From Candidatus Roseilinea mizusawaensis (GTDB lineage: Bacteria > Chloroflexota > Anaerolineae > J036 > Brachytrichaceae), in assembly GCA_016841965.1 (NCBI GenBank), contig JAEANN010000025.1, positions 1-59,397 of the forward strand: a DNA stretch of 59,397 nt, read 5' to 3'. Position numbers and translations under genes: made by a program. Under the pieces are notes generated by a model. It was not told the DNA's origin and ran no database searches. It saw nothing but the letters and a program-made list of their open reading frames with translations. Numbering within the stretch: position 1 is the first letter of the stretch; each line of letters begins with the position of its first letter. This document shows, piece by piece, positions 33,486 to 43,551 of the stretch.

Positions 33486-34001
33486 ATGAATCACCTATCG
33501 ACTCTCACCCGCGCGAGTCTGGCCGGCGCGCTGATCGTGTTGGCCGGCGCGTATGCGCTGATGGGCGGCTGGGCGTTTGCGGGCGCGGTGATCGCCGTCG
33601 GCGCGCTGTGGGCCTTTGGCATGCAGCGTAGGGCAATCGGGCTACGGGCGCCGTCCGCAGTGTCTGTGGGACTGGCCGGGCTGATCCTACTGGCAGCTTT
33701 CGGGCTGGCGCAGGGGCTGCCTGCGGCGCCGGTTCTGCTGGCCGGCGTGCTGGCGCTGGCGGCGTGGGATATGGCCCGCCTGCTGCACCGACTGCAAAGC
33801 GTCGAGCACATTGAAAACCGTGATCTGATCATCCGCCAGCATGTGACACAGTTAGCCGGTGTATGCGCAACCGGCCTGCTGATTGCGCTGGCGGCATCGA
33901 TCATCCGGCTTGATCTCAGCTTTGCGGCCGTGTTTGCGTTAGGGCTGGTGGCGCTGTGGGCGCTCGCCCGGCTCAGCCGCAACAGATTTTCGGGACCTTA
34001 A
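33486..34001 (+). CDS. Hypothetical membrane protein at the end of the MoxR operon
   Basis: The 171-residue protein has about five hydrophobic segments, two before and two after a short soluble loop (LHRLQSVEHIENRDLIIRQH). Composition is dominated by Ala, Leu and Gly. It begins 54 nt after the DUF58 gene and converges on the GNAT-glyoxalase gene. No family is recognised. No transglutaminase-like gene, a common member of such operons, is present. Confidence 0.65.
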   Translation: MNHLSTLTRASLAGALIVLAGAYALMGGWAFAGAVIAVGALWAFGMQRRAIGLRAPSAVSVGLAGLILLAAFGLAQGLPAAPVLLAGVLALAAWDMARLLHRLQSVEHIENRDLIIRQHVTQLAGVCATGLLIALAASIIRLDLSFAAVFALGLVALWALARLSRNRFSGP

Positions 34002-34009
34002 AAAAGGCG

Positions 34010-34942
34010 CTATGCCGGCGCGCCAAAACGAAGCACATAGCCGTTGCAGTTGCGAATGTGGAATTCGCGCATCCCCCACGGATAGGTGGCCGGCTCGGAT
34101 GCGATGTGAACGCCGCGCGCGCGATATTGCTCGCACAAGCCATCGACATCCGGGCCGGCGAAGATATACAACACGACGCCTGTGCCGGGCGTCGCGTTCT
34201 CCGGCGCGCGCGAAAACTGGATGCGCGCACCTTCGGTCGTCCACTCGCCACGCGACACCGAAGCATGGGTGGGAGGATCGCCATACAGAAAATCGACACT
34301 GAAGCCCAGCCGGTCACGGTAATACTCGGCGGCAGCCTGCACATCGGGCACGGGCAAGACAGGCTCCAGACGATAGAAACGAGGGGCCGGCGCTCTGTCT
34401 GTCTGCGCAGATAAGGCGCGCGCCCATTCACTCACGTGCAGTCCATACACCAGCGTTTCATGGGGGCCGGGGCGGTGTGGGTATTTCTGGCTGAAACGCC
34501 CCCGGCACGTAAAGCCAAGCCGCGCAGCCAGCCGGCGCGAGGCGGCATTGTCTGCATCGATCCACAACTCCACGCGGTCGAGTCCAAGCGTCGCGAAGCC
34601 ATAGTCAATCACTGCGCGCGCGGCCTCGCTCATATAACCTTGCCCCCAGTGCGCCGGATGCAGAATGTACCCCAGGCCGGGCGGGCCGGCATTGCCGAGG
34701 TAATACAGCAGCCCGATCGCATCCAACTCACCAGGCCGGACAAGCGCCCACGCGCAGCCGTCGCCGGCCAGCTCCCGCGCGATCATGGCTTGCGTCTGAG
34801 ACAGATCGGCATGAGGCGGTGTATGCCAGAAACGCATTGCCTCAGGATAGGTAAACACGCTGTGCAAAGCGGCCGCGTCGTCCATCGAAAGCGGGCGCAA
34901 TATGAGCCGTTCAGTCTCGATCAACGCGCACCGGTATACCAT
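34010..34942 (-). CDS. Fusion of a GNAT N-acetyltransferase and a glyoxalase/bleomycin-resistance-like (VOC) domain
   Basis: The 310-residue protein has an N-terminal RimJ/RimL-type GNAT domain (about 1-170: ETERLILRPLS, then GLGYILHPAHWGQGYMSEA, the acetyl-CoA-binding region, and DADNAASRRLAARLGF). A C-terminal VOC domain follows (about 185-310: PVLPVPDVQAAAEYYRDRLGF and HIRNCNGYVLRFG). The acetyltransferase part would modify an amino group, and the VOC part could bind or detoxify a small molecule. The combination hints at antibiotic or metabolite resistance (inference). The ATG at 34942 has CGGAG upstream and lies 5 nt after the CBM9-like gene. Confidence 0.85.
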   Translation of the reverse strand: MVYRCALIETERLILRPLSMDDAAALHSVFTYPEAMRFWHTPPHADLSQTQAMIARELAGDGCAWALVRPGELDAIGLLYYLGNAGPPGLGYILHPAHWGQGYMSEAARAVIDYGFATLGLDRVELWIDADNAASRRLAARLGFTCRGRFSQKYPHRPGPHETLVYGLHVSEWARALSAQTDRAPAPRFYRLEPVLPVPDVQAAAEYYRDRLGFSVDFLYGDPPTHASVSRGEWTTEGARIQFSRAPENATPGTGVVLYIFAGPDVDGLCEQYRARGVHIASEPATYPWGMREFHIRNCNGYVLRFGAPA

Positions 34943-34947
34943 GACGC

Positions 34948-35793
34948 TTACAGACTCCGGGAATCCGTGGATGAAACCGGCAGATTCGAGAAAGTGATGA
35001 AGGGGAAGACCTCCGGCACGTGCGAATCCCACACGCCATGCGGACTCCACGTCCAGCCGCCGGAATCCTCGGCCGGCGGCGCTTCCTTGTAGGCATTGAA
35101 ACGCGAGAAGTCCATGCGCCACACATCCCCATCGCGCGGCGGCAAGGCGCGCCCATCGGCTTTGGCCAGCCAGCGCAACCCTTCCCACGGAAATGCCAGT
35201 TCAACCGTCCAGCCTCGATCGCGGTCGCTGTTGTCGTTCAACGTGCCGTCCACATGCACGGCGCTCTTGAGGCCCAGCAGGTCCCACTGCCAGAACCCCT
35301 CGCGCGGCCCGCGCGGGTGCCTGAAGCCAACACCGTCCCATGGGCGATGGCCGGGCGCATCGGGCGCGAAATCGGGCGCAGAGGAATACCCATCGCGCTC
35401 ATATACATCCGACCAGATGAAGAACACTTCATAGATCGTGCCCAGCGCGTTGATCTCGAACTCATAGTAGGCATCGCGGCCGGCGATAAAGACCTCCACG
35501 TCGTTTTCGGTCCAGATCAGCGCGTCGCGCTCGGTGAAAGACGCAGTGACGAAAGGCTCCTCGACCCAGAAGCCGACATAGAGATAGAGGTCATCCCACA
35601 ACACAGCGGCGCGTGTGTCGTGAATGGGCCGGCGGCCACTGATCAGATCGGCAAAGCGCGGTGAGCGCGGCGCAAGCTGCCAGCTCGGCTCGTCCAGCCG
35701 GCCATCGATGGTCAGCGGTTCAAGCGCGCGATAGGCGGTGTAACGGGCAATCCGATCCGGCGTGATTGGGAAGAGATGAGATGGCAACGTCAT
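34948..35793 (-). CDS. Carbohydrate-binding family 9-like (CBM9-type) protein
   Basis: The 281-residue protein contains the CBM9/DUF1083-like pattern TIDGRLDEPSWQLAPRS, then VLWDDLYLYVGFWVEEP, ENDVEVFI, and GWTVELAFPWEGL. Such domains bind the reducing ends of sugars; here it stands alone with no signal peptide and no catalytic module. TACAAT lies 9 nt before the ATG at 35793 and there is no ribosome-binding site, so the mRNA may start almost at the ATG. It diverges from a PhyH-like oxygenase gene, and a GNAT-VOC gene follows on the same strand. Confidence 0.82.
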   Translation of the reverse strand: MTLPSHLFPITPDRIARYTAYRALEPLTIDGRLDEPSWQLAPRSPRFADLISGRRPIHDTRAAVLWDDLYLYVGFWVEEPFVTASFTERDALIWTENDVEVFIAGRDAYYEFEINALGTIYEVFFIWSDVYERDGYSSAPDFAPDAPGHRPWDGVGFRHPRGPREGFWQWDLLGLKSAVHVDGTLNDNSDRDRGWTVELAFPWEGLRWLAKADGRALPPRDGDVWRMDFSRFNAYKEAPPAEDSGGWTWSPHGVWDSHVPEVFPFITFSNLPVSSTDSRSL

Positions 35794-35802
35794 GGTTGCG
35801 CT

Positions 35803-35808
35803 ATTGTA
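35803..35808 (-). promoter_or_regulatory. Candidate -10 element close to the CBM9-like gene start
   Basis: TACAAT on the minus strand ends 9 nt before the ATG at 35793, leaving a predicted leader of about 2 nt. Confidence 0.4.
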
Positions 35809-35847
35809 GACCAGGCCACGCACCGGCTTGGGGAGATTTGCGGCTGC

Positions 35848-35853
35848 TATACT
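35848..35853 (+). promoter_or_regulatory. Candidate -10 element for the PhyH-like gene
   Basis: TATACT lies 69 nt before the ATG at 35923 in the divergent spacer. The -35 match (CTTGGG region) is weak. Confidence 0.3.
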
Positions 35854-35922
35854 CTGCCGCGAGTCTGCATCAGTCCGCATGACCGAGCAACGCGCCGGGC
35901 AATCTGTTGTGTGAGGAGAACC

Positions 35923-36717
35923 ATGAAATACAAGATCACACAAGCGCAGAAAGACTTCTACCGTCAGAACGGCTACATTGCGATCGAGGATTTTCTGGAC
36001 GACAAAGAGCTGGAGACATGGCGACAGGTGACCGACGACGCCGTGCGACAGCGACTGATCGAGCGCAACGGCATGACGAACCAGAATGATCCCGACCAAT
36101 ACTATGCGCAGGTGTTCGTGCAATGCGTGCGACTGGCCGACACCCACGAGGGCATGGCAAAATTGATGCTGGACGAGCGATTGGGCGAAGCAGCCGGAGA
36201 ACTGGCCGGCGTAGACGGCATCCGCATCTGGCACGATCAGGCGTTGATCAAGCAGCCCTATGGCAACCCGACGGCCTGGCATCTGGATAATCCCTACTGG
36301 TCATTTCACTCGCGCGACGCCATCTCGATCTGGGTGGCGCTCGACCGGGCGACGCTGGCCAACGGGTGCTTGTGGTATCTGCCCGGCACACACCTCACAG
36401 CGCGCTACGACAACGTGGGAATCGGCCAGAACATGGCCGACCTGTTCCGCGTATATCCTGAATGGCGGCAGATCGAGGCGGCGCCCGTGCCGGTTGCAGC
36501 CGGCAGCGCCGTGTTTCACAACGGGCTGATCGCGCATGGCGCCGGGGCCAACATGACACCCCGCCCGCGCCGCGCCATGACCTGCGCGTACATGCCGGAT
36601 GGCTGTACATTCAACGGCCAGCGCAATGTGCTGCGTGAAGACTACTTCAACGCTCTCCAGATCGGCGATGTGCTCGACGACCCGCGCCAGGTGCCGTTGA
36701 TCTGGAAGCGCGGCTGA
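35923..36717 (+). CDS. Phytanoyl-CoA dioxygenase (PhyH) family Fe(II)/2-oxoglutarate-type oxygenase
   Basis: The 264-residue length is typical. The Fe-binding facial triad is visible as His and Asp in AWHLDNPYW (about residue 115) and the distal His in GLIAHGAGANM, followed by the 2-oxoglutarate-binding Arg in PRRAMTC. Such enzymes hydroxylate small metabolites in the cytoplasm. GAGGAG precedes the ATG. It diverges from a CBM9-like gene. The substrate is not predictable. Confidence 0.88.
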   Translation: MKYKITQAQKDFYRQNGYIAIEDFLDDKELETWRQVTDDAVRQRLIERNGMTNQNDPDQYYAQVFVQCVRLADTHEGMAKLMLDERLGEAAGELAGVDGIRIWHDQALIKQPYGNPTAWHLDNPYWSFHSRDAISIWVALDRATLANGCLWYLPGTHLTARYDNVGIGQNMADLFRVYPEWRQIEAAPVPVAAGSAVFHNGLIAHGAGANMTPRPRRAMTCAYMPDGCTFNGQRNVLREDYFNALQIGDVLDDPRQVPLIWKRG

Positions 36718-36770
36718 TCACTCGTGGATAGCAATGACCGACGCCGGCGCTTGCCCCTGGCCTAGGCCGA

Positions 36771-37814
36771 TCACAACAGACCGGGTTGGCGGGGCGGATC
36801 GTAGGGTAGCCCCAAATGCTCATAAGCGCGCTGGGTAGCCACACGCCCGCGCGGCGTGCGATCCAGAAAGCCCAGTTGCAACAGATATGGCTCGACCACA
36901 TCCATGATGGTGTCGCCTTCTTCGCTGATGCTGGCAGCGATGGTCTCCAGACCCACCGGCCCACCGGCAAACTTCTCGATGATTGTGCGCAACACGCGCC
37001 GATCCAAATCATCGAGGCCGAGCGGATCGACCTCCATGAGTGTGAGCGCTTCAGCAGCCAGCGTCGCGGTGATATGACCATCGGCCTTGACCTGAGCATA
37101 GTCGCGCACACGTTTCAGCAAACGCAGGGCCACGCGCGGCGTGCCACGCGCGCGCCGGGCGATCTCGGTCTGGGCCGGCGGATCAATAGCGGTATTCATC
37201 AATCGCGCAGCACGCGCCACGATCTGCTCCATGGCGTCGAGCGGGTAAAAATCCACCCGGAAGGTGGCGCCAAAACGCGCCCGCAGCGGGGCGGTCATCA
37301 GGGCAAGACGCGTCGTCGCACCCACCACGGTGATAGGCGGGAGCTTCAGCCGCACGCTGCGCGCGCTGGGGCCTTTGCCGATCACAATGTCGAGCGCGTA
37401 GTCTTCCATGGCCGGGTAGAGAATTTCCTCGACAGCGCGGTTGAGCCGGTGAATCTCGTCAATGAACAACAGATCGTTTTTGCGCAGGTTGGTGAGGATG
37501 GCTGCCAGGTCGCCGGCGCGCTCGATAGCCGGGCCAGAAGTGACACGCAAGTTAGCGCCCATCTCGTGCGCAATGACATGCGACAACGTGGTTTTACCCA
37601 GCCCCGGCGGGCCATAGATCAAAATGTGGTCGAGCGCCTCGCCGCGTGCGCGAGCAGCATGAATGAGGATGCGCAAATTATCGCGCACTTTATCTTGCCC
37701 GATCAGGTCATCGAGAGTGCGCGGGCGCAGGGCGCGATCGAGCGCGCCGTCATCCACGGGCAGACTCTCGCCCGACACCAGGCGCGATTCAGCGTCTTTG
37801 TTGTGCGCCGCCAT
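36771..37814 (-). CDS. ruvB: Holliday junction branch migration ATPase RuvB
   Basis: The 347-residue protein has all RuvB marks: [15 protein letters not shown], Walker [10 protein letters not shown], Walker [12 protein letters not shown], sensor 1 GATTRL, the Arg finger region LRARFG and the C-terminal winged helix ([22 protein letters not shown]). It drives DNA through the RuvA-bound junction. The ATG at 37814 gives normal length; TATAAT lies 7 nt before it with a TTAGCA -35 at 16 bp, so the mRNA should be leaderless. ruvA and ruvC are not adjacent. Confidence 0.96.
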   Translation of the reverse strand: MAAHNKDAESRLVSGESLPVDDGALDRALRPRTLDDLIGQDKVRDNLRILIHAARARGEALDHILIYGPPGLGKTTLSHVIAHEMGANLRVTSGPAIERAGDLAAILTNLRKNDLLFIDEIHRLNRAVEEILYPAMEDYALDIVIGKGPSARSVRLKLPPITVVGATTRLALMTAPLRARFGATFRVDFYPLDAMEQIVARAARLMNTAIDPPAQTEIARRARGTPRVALRLLKRVRDYAQVKADGHITATLAAEALTLMEVDPLGLDDLDRRVLRTIIEKFAGGPVGLETIAASISEEGDTIMDVVEPYLLQLGFLDRTPRGRVATQRAYEHLGLPYDPPRQPGLL

Positions 37815-37821
37815 TGGCGGG

Positions 37822-37852
37822 ATTATAGAACAATCGTTCGCACTGCTAAAAT
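37822..37852. promoter_or_regulatory. Overlapping divergent promoters for ruvB and the NYN-domain gene
   Basis: Minus strand: TTAGCA (37844-37849), 16 bp, TATAAT (37822-37827), then 7 nt to the ruvB ATG. Plus strand: TAAAAT (37847-37852), then 6 nt to the ATG at 37859. The plus -10 overlaps the minus -35, so the two promoters compete for the same DNA and both transcripts would start at or within a base or two of the start codon. Confidence 0.6.
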
Positions 37853-37858
37853 CTGCTG

Positions 37859-38440
37859 ATGCCATTTCTGATTGACGGCCACAACCTGATCGGCCAGACG
37901 CCGGATTTGTCGTTGAGCGATCCAAACGACGAAGATAAGTTGATTGCGCGTCTCAGGCTATTTGCCGAGCGAACCAATAAGCGCGTCACAGTGGTGTTCG
38001 ATCCCAGCCCCACCGATACGACGCCGCGCATCGGGCATGGCCGGGTGAGGTTGGGCAATTTGACCGCGCTGTATGCCCTACCCGGCAGCAAGGCCGACGA
38101 TGTCATTCGTAACATGGTGGGCGAGATCAAGGATAAACAGGGGTGGATTGTGGTCACCTCGGATGCAGCCGTGGCCGGCTTCACGCGCGCAACCGGCATC
38201 CGCGTTGAGTCTGCTCAGGTGTTTCTGAAGCGTCTGCGGACGGCTTTGTCTGACCGCCCCGCTGCTGAGAAACCCCAGGCCGGCGCACGCGAGGTTGACA
38301 ACTGGGCAGACGTGTTCAAAGAGCCGCAGCCGTCGGCAGATGACAAGCCGGCAAAGCCCCTGATCAAACCCAAGCCGGCCAAAAAGAAAAAGTCGGAGAT
38401 TCTGGCCGAGCAACTGCGCAATGTGCGACCACTGGTTTGA
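37859..38440 (+). CDS. NYN (YacP-like) PIN-fold RNA-binding/nuclease protein
   Basis: The 193-residue protein starts [12 protein letters not shown], the YacP-type NYN motif, and has further acidic positions in [18 protein letters not shown] and VVTSDAAV that form the PIN-like metal site. The C-terminus is a Lys/Pro-rich tail ([12 protein letters not shown]) likely to bind RNA. Relatives act in RNA processing or decay. There is no ribosome-binding site, and TAAAAT 6 nt before the ATG suggests leaderless translation. It diverges from ruvB, and its stop is 5 nt from the PEP carboxykinase start. Confidence 0.85.
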   Translation: MPFLIDGHNLIGQTPDLSLSDPNDEDKLIARLRLFAERTNKRVTVVFDPSPTDTTPRIGHGRVRLGNLTALYALPGSKADDVIRNMVGEIKDKQGWIVVTSDAAVAGFTRATGIRVESAQVFLKRLRTALSDRPAAEKPQAGAREVDNWADVFKEPQPSADDKPAKPLIKPKPAKKKKSEILAEQLRNVRPLV

Positions 38441-38445
38441 CGGAA

Positions 38446-40236
38446 ATGAACACCCCAGTCACACATCCCAGATTAGTTCAATGGATACAAGACGTAGCCG
38501 ACCTGTGCCGGCCCGAACGCATCCATTGGTGCGACGGCAGCCAGGAAGAATATGACCGGCTGATGCGAGACATGGTTGCCGCCGGCATGGCGACGCCGCT
38601 CAACCCGCGCAAACGTCCGAACAGCTTTCTGTTTCGGTCTGATCCCAGCGATGTAGCGCGCGTGGAAGACCGCACTTACATCAGCACGTCATCGCGCGAT
38701 GACGCCGGCCCAACGAACAACTGGGTCGCGCCGGACGAGCTGAAGGCTACCCTGCGCGGACTGTATGCCGGCTGCATGCGCGGCCGCACCTTGTACGTCA
38801 TTCCGTTCTTAATGGGCCCTTTCGGGTCGCCTATGGCTCGCATTGGCGTTGAGCTAACCGACAGTCCGTATGTCGTGTGCAACATGCGCATCATGACCCG
38901 CATGGGCAGGGCAGTTCTGGATGCGCTCGGCGCCGATGGCGCGTTTGTGCCCTGCCTGCACTCGGTTGGCGCTCCCTTGATGCCTGGCGAAAAAGACAAG
39001 CCCTGGCCGTGCGCGCAGATCGAGGACAAATACATTACCCACTTCCCTGAAGAGAATCTGATCTGGTCATTTGGCTCTGGCTATGGCGGGAATGCACTGC
39101 TGGGCAAGAAATGCTTCGCCCTGCGCATCGCGTCGGTCATGGCGCGGCGCGAAGGCTGGATGGCCGAGCACATGCTGATTGTGCGCCTCACCAATCCGGA
39201 GGGCCGGCAGTTCCACATCGCTGCAGCGTTCCCATCGGCCTGCGGCAAGACCAACCTGGCCATGTTGCGCCCCACCCTGCCGGGCTGGAAAGCAGAGTGC
39301 ATCGGCGACGACATCGCCTGGATGTGGATCGACGCAGATGGGCGCTTGCACGCTATCAATCCCGAAGCCGGCTTCTTTGGCGTCGCGCCCGGCACCTCCT
39401 ATCAATCGAACCCCAGCGCGATGGACACATTGAAAGCGAACACCATTTACACCAACTGCGCCCTAACCGACGACGGGGATGTGTGGTGGGAAGGCATGAG
39501 CGAACCGCCGGCACACGCCATCGACTGGCTGGGCTGCGACTGGTATCCCGGCGAGCGCCACACCGCTGCCCACGCCAATGCGCGCTTCACCGCGCCGGCT
39601 GCGCAGTGCCCGGTGCTCTCGCCCGACTGGGAGAATCCTAACGGTGTGCCCATCGACATCCTGATTTTTGGAGGCCGGCGCTCACAAGTGATGCCATTGG
39701 TGACAGAAGCCTTCGATTGGGATCACGGCGTGTTCATGGGCGCAACCGTCGCTTCCGAGACCACAGCCGCCAACATCGGCGCGATCGGCAAGCTGCGCCG
39801 CGATCCCTTCGCCATGCTGCCCTTCTGCGGCTACAACATGGCCGACTATTTCCAGCACTGGTTGGACATGGGCGACCGGCTGGGCAACAAGGCGCCGCGC
39901 ATTTTCTACGTGAACTGGTTCCGCAAGAGCGCGGAGGGCAAATGGTTGTGGCCGGGATTCGGAGAGAACAGCCGCGTGCTCAAATGGATGTGCGAGCGTG
40001 TGGAGGGCAAAGCGCAGGGCAAGCACACCCCGATCGGCATTCATCCGCAGGCCGGACAACTTGATCTCGACGGCCTGGACATCCACTCCGATCACCTGGA
40101 ACAGTTGTTCCGGGTCGATCCGGCAGACTGGCGCTGCGAGGCTGCTGACATTGCGCAATCCTTCCAAATGTTCGGCGCGCGGCTGCCGGCGCGGTTGCAA
40201 GCGCAACTCGATCAGCTCCGGGCGCGTCTGGCGTAG
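38446..40236 (+). CDS. pckG: Phosphoenolpyruvate carboxykinase, GTP-dependent
   Basis: The 596-residue length is right for the GTP-type enzyme. The hyperreactive-Cys/P-loop segment [14 protein letters not shown] (Cys about 266), the kinase-2 region [10 protein letters not shown], and [13 protein letters not shown] are all present. It converts oxaloacetate and GTP to PEP and CO2, the entry step to gluconeogenesis. The ATG at 38446 is preferred; a TTG at 38437 overlapping the previous stop (TTGA) would add three residues. The gene probably shares a transcript with the NYN-domain gene. Confidence 0.95.
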   Translation: MNTPVTHPRLVQWIQDVADLCRPERIHWCDGSQEEYDRLMRDMVAAGMATPLNPRKRPNSFLFRSDPSDVARVEDRTYISTSSRDDAGPTNNWVAPDELKATLRGLYAGCMRGRTLYVIPFLMGPFGSPMARIGVELTDSPYVVCNMRIMTRMGRAVLDALGADGAFVPCLHSVGAPLMPGEKDKPWPCAQIEDKYITHFPEENLIWSFGSGYGGNALLGKKCFALRIASVMARREGWMAEHMLIVRLTNPEGRQFHIAAAFPSACGKTNLAMLRPTLPGWKAECIGDDIAWMWIDADGRLHAINPEAGFFGVAPGTSYQSNPSAMDTLKANTIYTNCALTDDGDVWWEGMSEPPAHAIDWLGCDWYPGERHTAAHANARFTAPAAQCPVLSPDWENPNGVPIDILIFGGRRSQVMPLVTEAFDWDHGVFMGATVASETTAANIGAIGKLRRDPFAMLPFCGYNMADYFQHWLDMGDRLGNKAPRIFYVNWFRKSAEGKWLWPGFGENSRVLKWMCERVEGKAQGKHTPIGIHPQAGQLDLDGLDIHSDHLEQLFRVDPADWRCEAADIAQSFQMFGARLPARLQAQLDQLRARLA

Positions 40237-40308
40237 ATTGGTGCGGCGCTTTGGAGTGTGGCCGAGGCTACCTATCATCGCCATATTAATCGCCGTATTA
40301 ATCGCCCT

Positions 40309-41085
40309 ATGGACGAACGATACGTCGTTGCCACCCCAGAGCGAGTCAGCTTTAGCTACGATGTGGCCGGCATCGGCTCGCGTTTCATGGCCGGGTTTGT
40401 AGATTTTGTGGCCTACCTGGTCACTGCAATCGGCGTGTCCATCCTCTACGGCCAGATCAGCCAACGCCTGACAGACCCCGCGCTGTCGAGCGCGCTAGAG
40501 GGGATGTACATCGGCTTGACCTTCGTCTTGTACTGGGCGTATTACATCGTGTTCGAGCTGGTATGGGGCGGGCAATCGCCAGGCAAAAGGCTGATTGGCC
40601 TGCGCGTGATTGGGATCGACGGCGCGCCGGCCACGCCGGGGCAGATCATCATGCGCAACATCATGCGACTGGTCGATCTGTTTCCGGGGTTCTATATCAC
40701 CGGTTTGGTGACCATGTTTGTCAACAGCCAGTCCAGGCGCCTGGGGGATTTTGCAGCCGGCACACTGGTGGTGCGCGAGGGTCGCAAGCTGTCTGTGAAG
40801 GAGTTATCAGGCTGGCCTGGGCCGGCACTCCAGTTGTCCGAACGCGCGGCGGCAGAGGCCGCCGGGCTGTCCATTCATCGATTGGATGTAGAGCGGCGCG
40901 ATCTGGCGCGCGAGTTCATCGCCCGGCGCGCCGAGATGTCGGCGCGCCAACGCGCAATCCTAGCCATGCAAGTTGCCAGCGCAATTTCACGGCAACTGGA
41001 CATGCCACAGCCGGTCAATCCGGCAGCCGCAGAGTATCTGATCGAACTGGTGACGGCTGCCCTGGAGCAACAGGCCGGCGCATAA
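40309..41085 (+). CDS. RDD-family membrane protein
   Basis: The 258-residue protein has the RDD pattern: GIGSRFMAGFVDFVAY in the first helix (Arg and Asp), two more helices, and WGGQSPGKRLIGLRVI. The C-terminal 100 residues are soluble and helical. RDD proteins are membrane proteins, some linked to ion exchange. The start region has two copies of TATTAATCGCC just before the ATG and no ribosome-binding site. It converges on the ahcY gene. Confidence 0.82.
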   Translation: MDERYVVATPERVSFSYDVAGIGSRFMAGFVDFVAYLVTAIGVSILYGQISQRLTDPALSSALEGMYIGLTFVLYWAYYIVFELVWGGQSPGKRLIGLRVIGIDGAPATPGQIIMRNIMRLVDLFPGFYITGLVTMFVNSQSRRLGDFAAGTLVVREGRKLSVKELSGWPGPALQLSERAAAEAAGLSIHRLDVERRDLAREFIARRAEMSARQRAILAMQVASAISRQLDMPQPVNPAAAEYLIELVTAALEQQAGA

Positions 41086-41105
41086 GCGCAAGGGACGAAA
41101 AGCCC

Positions 41106-41129
41106 CCCACAGAGATGCAGACCTGTGGG
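41106..41129. terminator. Weak hairpin between convergent RDD and ahcY genes
   Basis: CCCACAG and CTGTGGG pair around a 10-nt loop. No T run follows. The right arm contains the 13-mer also found at 18757. Confidence 0.35.
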
Positions 41130-41154
41130 AGGACTCAAGAACACAAAAATACCG

Positions 41155-42423
<1,269 letters not shown>

Positions 42424-42476
42424 TCATCCTTATCGTTCTTATCGTTTGTTGGAATACTGGGCAGTAGTACAGCAGC

Positions 42477-42497
42477 GCGGATGCGCCGCGCATCCGC
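42477..42497 (-). terminator. 9-bp hairpin between the PfkB kinase and ahcY genes
   Basis: GCGGATGCG and CGCATCCGC pair around a CCG loop in the gap between the PfkB kinase stop and the ahcY start. Two GCGCCGCTCAT-type repeats lie beside it. No T run follows. Confidence 0.45.
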
Positions 42498-42511
42498 CGC
42501 TCATGCGCCGC

Positions 42512-43453
42512 TCATGCGCCTATGGACAGCTTACCAAAGTTCTCCTCATAGCGGGCTTTGAACTCATCCCAGGTGAAACGATGGCTCTGGCCGCCAACGC
42601 ACTCCAGGGCGTAGGTGGCGGCAACACTGCCCAACCGGCCGGCCGTCTCCCAGTCTGCGCCAACAGCCATGCCCTTTAGCAGGCCGGCGCGATAGGCGTC
42701 GCCCACGCCGGTTGGATCGACAATTTGGCGTTCGGGCACAGCCGGCACGTCAATCCTGCGGTCTCGTAAATAGATCGTGCTGCCCTGCGCGCCGCGCGTC
42801 ACAATCAGCGCCTCACTGCGGCGCAGAATCTCCTGTTCGCCCATGCCGACTTTCTGCCGGATCAGTTCCATCTCATAGTCGTTTACGATCAGCACATCGG
42901 CGTTCAGGATGCCAATGCGCAGTTCTTCCGCATTGAAGCGCGCGCACTGCTGGCCTGGATCATAGATGCAACGAATGCCCAGCTCGCCACATTCCTGTGC
43001 ATAGCGCACCATGGCAGCCGGATCATTCGGCGAGATGATAGCCAGATCAGGCCGGGGCACGTCGCGAAACGACAACTCACGGGCATGCGCCATGGCGCCG
43101 GTGTAAAAAGAGGCGATCTGGCTATTGTTGCGGTCGGTGTTGCAGAAGAAAGAGGCGGTGAATTTATCGTCGATCTGCCGGATGAGCGAGGTGTCCACGC
43201 CAGCCGATTCCAGCCACTGGCGATATTCGCCAAAGTCCTGACCGACAGTCCCCATGACAATAGGGCGCTCTCGCAACAACGCCAGGGTATAGGCAATGTT
43301 AGGCGCGCAGCCACCCCGCCGGCGCTCCATCGAGTCCACCAGGAAGCTCAGGCTGACACGGGCTAATTGATCGGGCAACAGGTGCTCGCTGAAAGAGCCG
43401 GGAAACTGCATGAGGTAGTCGTAGGCAATCGAGCCGGTAATGATGATACGCAT
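42512..43453 (-). CDS. PfkB-family carbohydrate/nucleoside kinase, probably adenosine kinase
   Basis: The 313-residue protein has the ribokinase-fold signatures: RRGGCAPNIAYTLALL near residue 45 and the anion-hole motif DPTGVGDAYRAG with catalytic Asp about 250. It phosphorylates a sugar or nucleoside with ATP. Its place just upstream of ahcY makes adenosine, the product of AhcY, the most likely substrate (inference from context). TAGAAT 12 nt before the ATG could be a -10 with a short leader. Bases before it contain a short GAG ribosome-binding site. Confidence 0.85.
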   Translation of the reverse strand: MRIIITGSIAYDYLMQFPGSFSEHLLPDQLARVSLSFLVDSMERRRGGCAPNIAYTLALLRERPIVMGTVGQDFGEYRQWLESAGVDTSLIRQIDDKFTASFFCNTDRNNSQIASFYTGAMAHARELSFRDVPRPDLAIISPNDPAAMVRYAQECGELGIRCIYDPGQQCARFNAEELRIGILNADVLIVNDYEMELIRQKVGMGEQEILRRSEALIVTRGAQGSTIYLRDRRIDVPAVPERQIVDPTGVGDAYRAGLLKGMAVGADWETAGRLGSVAATYALECVGGQSHRFTWDEFKARYEENFGKLSIGA

Positions 43454-43551
43454 CTCAAGTCTTGGATTCTAGAGTTTGAGCCTGGGATTTGACAGGCGCG
43501 CAGCCGCGATCTCGCGATTCGCTGTGGGCCATCAACTTCGGCGTGGGATGG

